This document shows positions 60,412 to 64,000 of a stretch of 64,000 bases of DNA, piece after piece. Each line of letters begins with the position of its first letter. The first letter of the stretch is position 1. Under the pieces are notes generated by a model that saw only the letters and a list, made by a program, of their open reading frames with translations, did no database searches and had not been told where the DNA came from. The position numbers were made by a program, and so were the translations under genes. Location of the stretch: the NCBI RefSeq assembly GCF_001499855.1, contig NZ_LQIK01000010.1:35663-99662 (forward strand). Direction: 5' to 3'. Source of the stretch: Mycobacterium sp. GA-0227b (GTDB lineage Bacteria > Actinomycetota > Actinomycetes > Mycobacteriales > Mycobacteriaceae).

Positions 60412-61511
60412 TCCTCGGTCACGGCGTGGGCGGCTTCCATCAGCATCCATCCCGACAGCTGCACCGACAGGTCGCGCTCGGGCACCTCGGAGGCGTTGAC
60501 CGCACCCTCGACGAACTGCGCCTGACTGCCTGCGGCGGTGGGGATTTCGGCGGTGCGCTCCCAGAACGCGCTGAACAGGGGCAGCCCGTCGACGGTCTGG
60601 CGGTTCTGCCACGCCGCCTCCGCGGAACCCAGCACCAGTGAGCGGGCGGTGTCACGGGCCGCGCCGTCGTCGTCGTCGTGCTGCGGCAACGTGGTCGCGA
60701 CCAGTGCGAGATAGCGCGCCAGGATGCCGTTGAACAGGCCGCCGTCGCCGCCACCGGCGCCCTTGATGACACCGTCGGGCGCCATGTTTTCGGCGACCGC
60801 CGCGACCAGCCGGTGCACCCGCCTGGCGTGGTCGGGGTCATCGGTGCGCGCGGCCAGTTCGGTTTCCAGGCCCAGCACCACGCCCTGGCAGTACGTGTAC
60901 TGGGCGCGCACCAGCGAGCCGCCCTTGATCCCGTCGAACACCAGGTGGGTGTCCGGGTCGATCAGGGTCTCGTCGATCCAGTCCGACATCTGCTGGGCGC
61001 GACGCAACCGGTCGTCGTAGCGGGCCAGGAAGATCGCTGCCGGGCCGTTGGCCGGGGCGTTGAAGAACTGGTCCTGCTTGCGCCACGGGATGCCGCCGCC
61101 GTCCTCGGGCACCCAGGCGTTGACGAACTGATCGGCCAGTTTCTCGAGCGCCTTCGGTCGCTGCACCCCCGCCAGCCTGGCTGCGCGTTCGAGCGCCAGC
61201 GCCAGCCACGCCATGTCGTCGTAGTAGTCGTTGGTCCACCGCAGGTTGTTGCGCAACCGGTGCGTGCGGATCTGGCGGACGATCATCTTCTGCCGCTCGG
61301 GTCGCGGGTCGCGCACCTGCGCGTCGACGAGGTTGTCCAGCAGATGCGCCTGCCACCAGTAGTGCCACGTGCCGAACAGTCGGTGCTGCCGCGCCGCGGG
61401 CCAGGCGACCACGCCCAGTTGTGTGCCGGGCAAGCCCCACAGCCGTTTGAGGTGTCGCTTGGCGATCGCGGCCTCAGCGCTGGTTGCGCGGTTGGCCCAG
61501 AGCTGATCCAT
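60408..61511 (-). CDS. Glycoside hydrolase family 76-like protein (Rv0365c-type)
   Basis: Alpha-1,6-mannanase-like (alpha/alpha)6 barrel, 367 residues. Catalytic pair in NDYYDDMAWLALALERA (Asp 98-99) fits GH76. WVPEDGGGIPWRKQDQFFNAPANGPAAIFLARY and YTYCQGVVLGLETELAAR support the fold. No signal peptide is visible, so it appears cytosolic, unlike most mannan-degrading GH76 enzymes. A role in trimming mannosylated lipids or glycans inside the cell is possible. Its end overlaps the nhaA fusion start. Confidence 0.85.
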   Translation of the reverse strand: MDQLWANRATSAEAAIAKRHLKRLWGLPGTQLGVVAWPAARQHRLFGTWHYWWQAHLLDNLVDAQVRDPRPERQKMIVRQIRTHRLRNNLRWTNDYYDDMAWLALALERAARLAGVQRPKALEKLADQFVNAWVPEDGGGIPWRKQDQFFNAPANGPAAIFLARYDDRLRRAQQMSDWIDETLIDPDTHLVFDGIKGGSLVRAQYTYCQGVVLGLETELAARTDDPDHARRVHRLVAAVAENMAPDGVIKGAGGGDGGLFNGILARYLALVATTLPQHDDDDGAARDTARSLVLGSAEAAWQNRQTVDGLPLFSAFWERTAEIPTAAGSQAQFVEGAVNASEVPERDLSVQLSGWMLMEAAHAVTEE

Positions 61512-61526
61512 GGTGTCGATCCTGCC

Positions 61527-62198
61527 CTACCAGGCCGCCGAAAGGTCCCCGTGTTGAGTGATCCAGGTGTGCATCGCGATACCGGCGGCGACGCCGGCGT
61601 TGATGCTGCGGGTCGAGCCGAACTGGGCGATGGACACGGTCAGCGCGGCGCCGGCCCTCGCCTCGTCGGTGATGCCGGGCCCCTCCTGGCCGAAGATCAG
61701 CAGGCAGTCCCGCGGCAGCGAGGTGGTCTCGAGACGCGCGGCGCCCGGGATGTTGTCGACGGCGACGACGGTGAGGCCGGCCTCGGCGGCGAACGCGAGC
61801 AGTGCGGCGGTGGTGTCGTGGTGGCGCAGTCGCTGATAGCGATCGGTCACCATCGCGCCGCGGCGGTTCCAGCGCCGTCTGCCGACGATGTGCACGGTGT
61901 GGACGGCGAACGCGTTGGCGGTGCGCACCACCGCGCCGATGTTGGCGTCGTTGCCGAAGTTCTCGATCGCAATGTGCAACGGGTGTCTGCGGGTATCGAT
62001 GTCGGCGATGATCGCCTCCTGCGTCCAATACCGGTATGCGTCAACGACGTTGCGGGTGTCACCGTCGCGCAGCAGCACGGGGTCGTAGCGCGGGTCGTCA
62101 GGCGGCGGGCCGGGCCACGGACCTACGCCGGGGCCCTCACCCCACTCCGTCGGTCCCGGAGGCGCGGCGGCGACATCCTGGCCCGGCGGCTCAGGCAT
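61527..62198 (-). CDS. TrmH/SpoU-family RNA 2'-O-methyltransferase (Rv0380c-type)
   Basis: SPOUT-fold RNA methyltransferase, 223 residues. Motif 1 IAIENFGNDANIGAVVRTANAFAV, motif 2 LIFGQEGPGIT and motif 3 STRSINAGVAAGIAMHTWI (trefoil knot and SAM site) are complete. A Pro/Gly-rich N-terminal 40 residues is variable. ATG 62198 is taken; the longer frame overlaps the lipoprotein gene. It overlaps that gene's stop by 8 bases, so both are on one transcript. Confidence 0.92.
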   Translation of the reverse strand: MPEPPGQDVAAAPPGPTEWGEGPGVGPWPGPPPDDPRYDPVLLRDGDTRNVVDAYRYWTQEAIIADIDTRRHPLHIAIENFGNDANIGAVVRTANAFAVHTVHIVGRRRWNRRGAMVTDRYQRLRHHDTTAALLAFAAEAGLTVVAVDNIPGAARLETTSLPRDCLLIFGQEGPGITDEARAGAALTVSIAQFGSTRSINAGVAAGIAMHTWITQHGDLSAAW

Positions 62199-63099
62199 CC
62201 TCGGTCCACAGCGCGGCATGCGTGCCGACCAGCGAAACCGTCGCATACAGCAGGGCTCTGTTGATCTCTCCCTGGGTGCACAGCGACGCACGAACCTGGA
62301 CCGCGTCGCGGGAGGCGTCGGGCAGCACCAGCACCGAATCGCCGTAGATGTCGCACGCGTGGTTGAGTCCGGGTGGGGGCAGCGTCGGCGACACCAACAC
62401 CATCGCGGGCCCGCCACGCTGCTCGGAGACGTCGCGGTACTGCTCGGCCAGGCCGCTGATCTCGAGGCCGATCAACATGTAGCCGTTGCCGGTGAACGCG
62501 TTCGGGTCGCCGAGCGCCGTCGCGTCGAGCATGGCGCCGTCGGCGCGGAACGCGTCGAGGCTCGTGGTCTCGAGCGACAGCCCGGTGTCGTTGTCCCTGA
62601 CCGCGGGCAGCCCGACGGGGAACGCCAACGGGTGCGCGATAGTGGTGCCCGGCACCCGGTCGCTCGGCGAGTAGGCGTACACGCCTCGCAGCTGCACCTG
62701 GTCGCGCGCCGGCCCGATGCATACCGTGCCGGTGAGGCGGTCCGGCGTCGGAGCCGAAAGTGGTTGCACCTCAAGGTTGGTCACATCGCGGCACGCTCCG
62801 ATCGCGTTGGCCTCGATCGGGTGTGCGAGGGCACCGTAGAGGCCGAACCGGATGTCTTCGGGCTTGGTGTGCGCGCCGCCGGGCTCCGATGGTGACGCGT
62901 CGACGTCGAACAAGACGTAGTCGCCGTCGAAACGCAGGTTCGACACCGACATGTTCCAGCCCAGCGTCGCAAGCGATTCGCCGATGGTCGCGGTCTGCGC
63001 GGCGTAGGGCCGCTCCAACCGGTCGTCAGTGGAACACGAACAGGCCGCGACGACGATGATCGCTGCCAGCGCTGCGGTCAGGGCACGCACGTGAGGCAA
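62191..63099 (-). CDS. Conserved lipoprotein of unknown function (Rv0381c-type)
   Basis: 302 residues, no recognised domain. A signal peptide (ALTAALAAIIVVAAC) ends in a lipobox-like VAAC, with a second Cys two residues later (CSC). The body is beta-rich with pairs of cysteines (GACRDV, GTVCIG, NHACDIYG, ASLCTQG) likely disulfide-bonded outside the cell. TTG 63099 has AGGA about 8 bases upstream; GTG 63090 is an alternative. Lies between an SDR and the RNA methyltransferase. Confidence 0.7.
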   Translation of the reverse strand: MPHVRALTAALAAIIVVAACSCSTDDRLERPYAAQTATIGESLATLGWNMSVSNLRFDGDYVLFDVDASPSEPGGAHTKPEDIRFGLYGALAHPIEANAIGACRDVTNLEVQPLSAPTPDRLTGTVCIGPARDQVQLRGVYAYSPSDRVPGTTIAHPLAFPVGLPAVRDNDTGLSLETTSLDAFRADGAMLDATALGDPNAFTGNGYMLIGLEISGLAEQYRDVSEQRGGPAMVLVSPTLPPPGLNHACDIYGDSVLVLPDASRDAVQVRASLCTQGEINRALLYATVSLVGTHAALWTEDA

Positions 63100-63102
63100 G
63101 CT

Positions 63103-63879
63103 CTACGTCCTGCTGCGGCCACGGCCGACGACTTTCGTCATCGCTCGCACCAGGTTTCGCGGCACGAGCCGCCCGCCGACGGTCAAAGCCTTGTACTGCA
63201 GGCCGGGCACGATGACCACCTTGTTCTTGGCCACGCCCGCCATTGTCTCGCGCACCACGTCGTCGACTTCGAGCCAGAACCACGACGGCGTGCCGTCCAT
63301 GTCGATACCGGCGCGCTGGTGGAACTCGGTGCGGACGAAGCCCGGACAGAGTGCGTGCACGCCGACGCCGGTGCCGCCCAGGCCGTTGGCGAGGCCTTCG
63401 GAAAACGCGATCACCCACGCCTTGGACGCCGAATACGTCGAACCGCGGCCGGGCAGCAGGCCGGCGACGCTGGCGACGTTGATCACCGTGCCCCGGTGCG
63501 CGGCCAGCATCGGCGGCAGCGCGGCGTGCGTCAGCTCCATGACCGCGGTGACGTTGACGTCCAGCTGCGACTGCAGCAGCGCGAGGTCGGCGGTCCAGAA
63601 CTCCCCGGAGGTGCCGAACCCCGCGTTGTTGACCAACACCCGCACGCCGGCGGCCAACCGGTCGGCGACCTTGGCCCGGTCGGCGGCCTCGGCGAGGTCG
63701 GCGGTGAGCACCTCGACGTCCGCGCCGGTTTCGTCGCGCAGTTCGGCGGCCAGGCGCTCGAGTCGCGCTCCGTCGCGGGCGACGAGGACCAGGTCGTGAC
63801 CGTCGCGGGCGTACCTGCGGGCGAAACCCGCGCCGATGCCGGACGTCGGCCCGGTGATCAGTGCGACGGGGCGAGACAT
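63103..63879 (-). CDS. Short-chain dehydrogenase/reductase (SDR)
   Basis: 258-residue SDR of the classical group. Cofactor motif ITGPTSGIGAGFA, NNAGFGTSG, NVASVAGLLPGRGSTYSASKAW (Ser, Tyr and Lys of the active site) and CPGFVRTEFH are present. C-terminal VGRGRSRT is basic. ATG 63879; ends 3 bases before the lipoprotein start, giving an SDR-lipoprotein-TrmH operon. Confidence 0.92.
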   Translation of the reverse strand: MSRPVALITGPTSGIGAGFARRYARDGHDLVLVARDGARLERLAAELRDETGADVEVLTADLAEAADRAKVADRLAAGVRVLVNNAGFGTSGEFWTADLALLQSQLDVNVTAVMELTHAALPPMLAAHRGTVINVASVAGLLPGRGSTYSASKAWVIAFSEGLANGLGGTGVGVHALCPGFVRTEFHQRAGIDMDGTPSWFWLEVDDVVRETMAGVAKNKVVIVPGLQYKALTVGGRLVPRNLVRAMTKVVGRGRSRT

Positions 63880-63886
63880 GCTCTAG

Positions 63887-63892
63887 AGATTA
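63887..63892 (-). promoter_or_regulatory. -10 hexamer TAATCT for SDR operon
   Basis: On the minus strand TAATCT ends 7 bases before ATG 63879; possible leaderless start between the two genes. Confidence 0.4.
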
Positions 63893-63893
63893 C

Positions 63894-64000
63894 TTACCGC
63901 TGATAGTGCGGCGACTGCCGTCCGTTGCGCGACGGCGGTTGCCGCCGGGCCGCATCGGGGCGGGCGGGCGGCGGCTGGGGGTAGCGAGCGGCTTGGTGGT
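63894..64000 (-). CDS. C-terminal end of a proline-rich protein (partial)
   Basis: The minus-strand frame ending in TAA at 63894-63896 is open to the right edge for 34 codons. It reads as a Pro/Arg/Gln-rich, disordered tail ending NGRQSPHYQR. The codon pattern fits a coding tail, but the gene cannot be identified here. It would be upstream of the SDR in the same direction. Confidence 0.45.
   Translation of the reverse strand, partial: HQAARYPQPPPARPDAARRQPPSRNGRQSPHYQR

Overview
The window is high-GC actinobacterial DNA. Gene content and order point to a mycobacterium, most likely a rapid grower of the Mycolicibacterium type. From memory of the M. tuberculosis map, positions 4423-9315 follow Rv0434 back to Rv0427c (Lon-domain protein, glutamate-cysteine-ligase-like enzyme, sodC, virR, DUF3263, def, GNAT, xthA). 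Positions 12203-39453 follow Rv0423c back to Rv0406c (thiC, thiD, thiO-S-G, thiE, mutT3, glnX-glnH-pknG, ackA-pta, fgd1, MBL hydrolase). Positions 42562-46014 match Rv0391-Rv0389 (metZ, rhodanese, purT). Positions 50819-63099 match blocks of Rv0356c-Rv0365c and Rv0380c-Rv0381c (purA, S2P protease, fba, DedA, GH76, TrmH). No tRNA, rRNA, CRISPR array or intact insertion sequence was seen.

Layout. (1) 1-1846: end of an Mrp cation/proton antiporter operon (E, F, G) and a SAM methyltransferase. (2) 1923-4351: a three-gene type VII secretion-like operon (EspC-like protein, 457-residue WXG/glycine-zipper protein, membrane partner). (3) 4423-10131: sodC/virR/def/xthA block. (4) 10132-12063: accessory insert with IS481-like end fragments, a 14-bp direct repeat and an SOS-box-controlled DUF222/HNH (13E12-type) gene. 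(5) 12108-16018: TPP riboswitch and thiC-thiD-hydrolase-DUF4190 operon. (6) 16062-19055: Baeyer-Villiger monooxygenase, small membrane protein and a fused double TetR regulator. (7) 19158-28025: small membrane proteins, an APC permease, paired M28 lipoprotein peptidases, a GDSL hydrolase, and thiG/S/O (second TPP riboswitch) with thiE and mutT3. (8) 28138-41169: GlnX-GlnH-PknG amino-acid sensing operon, STAS protein, ackA-pta, F420-dependent fgd1 and a first SDR. (9) 41190-50727: a second SDR, metZ/rhodanese/purT, MarR with an MMPL transporter, and a P450 with its ferredoxin. (10) 50819-64000: purA, S2P protease, CDF metal exporter, fba, DedA, an NhaA-DsbA fusion, GH76, TrmH, a lipoprotein and an SDR.

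How it works together. Thiamine synthesis is split over two TPP-riboswitch operons plus thiE. GlnX, GlnH and PknG form one overlapping operon that senses amino acids and controls central metabolism, next to acetate-overflow enzymes and Fgd1, which supplies reduced F420. Many genes carry a TANNNT -10 hexamer ending 6 or 7 bases before the start codon, which predicts leaderless mRNAs. Three intergenic hairpins with 18-22-base arms, and a weaker fourth, share a CGARAYYGM end motif despite different interiors and look like a dispersed family of small inverted-repeat elements.
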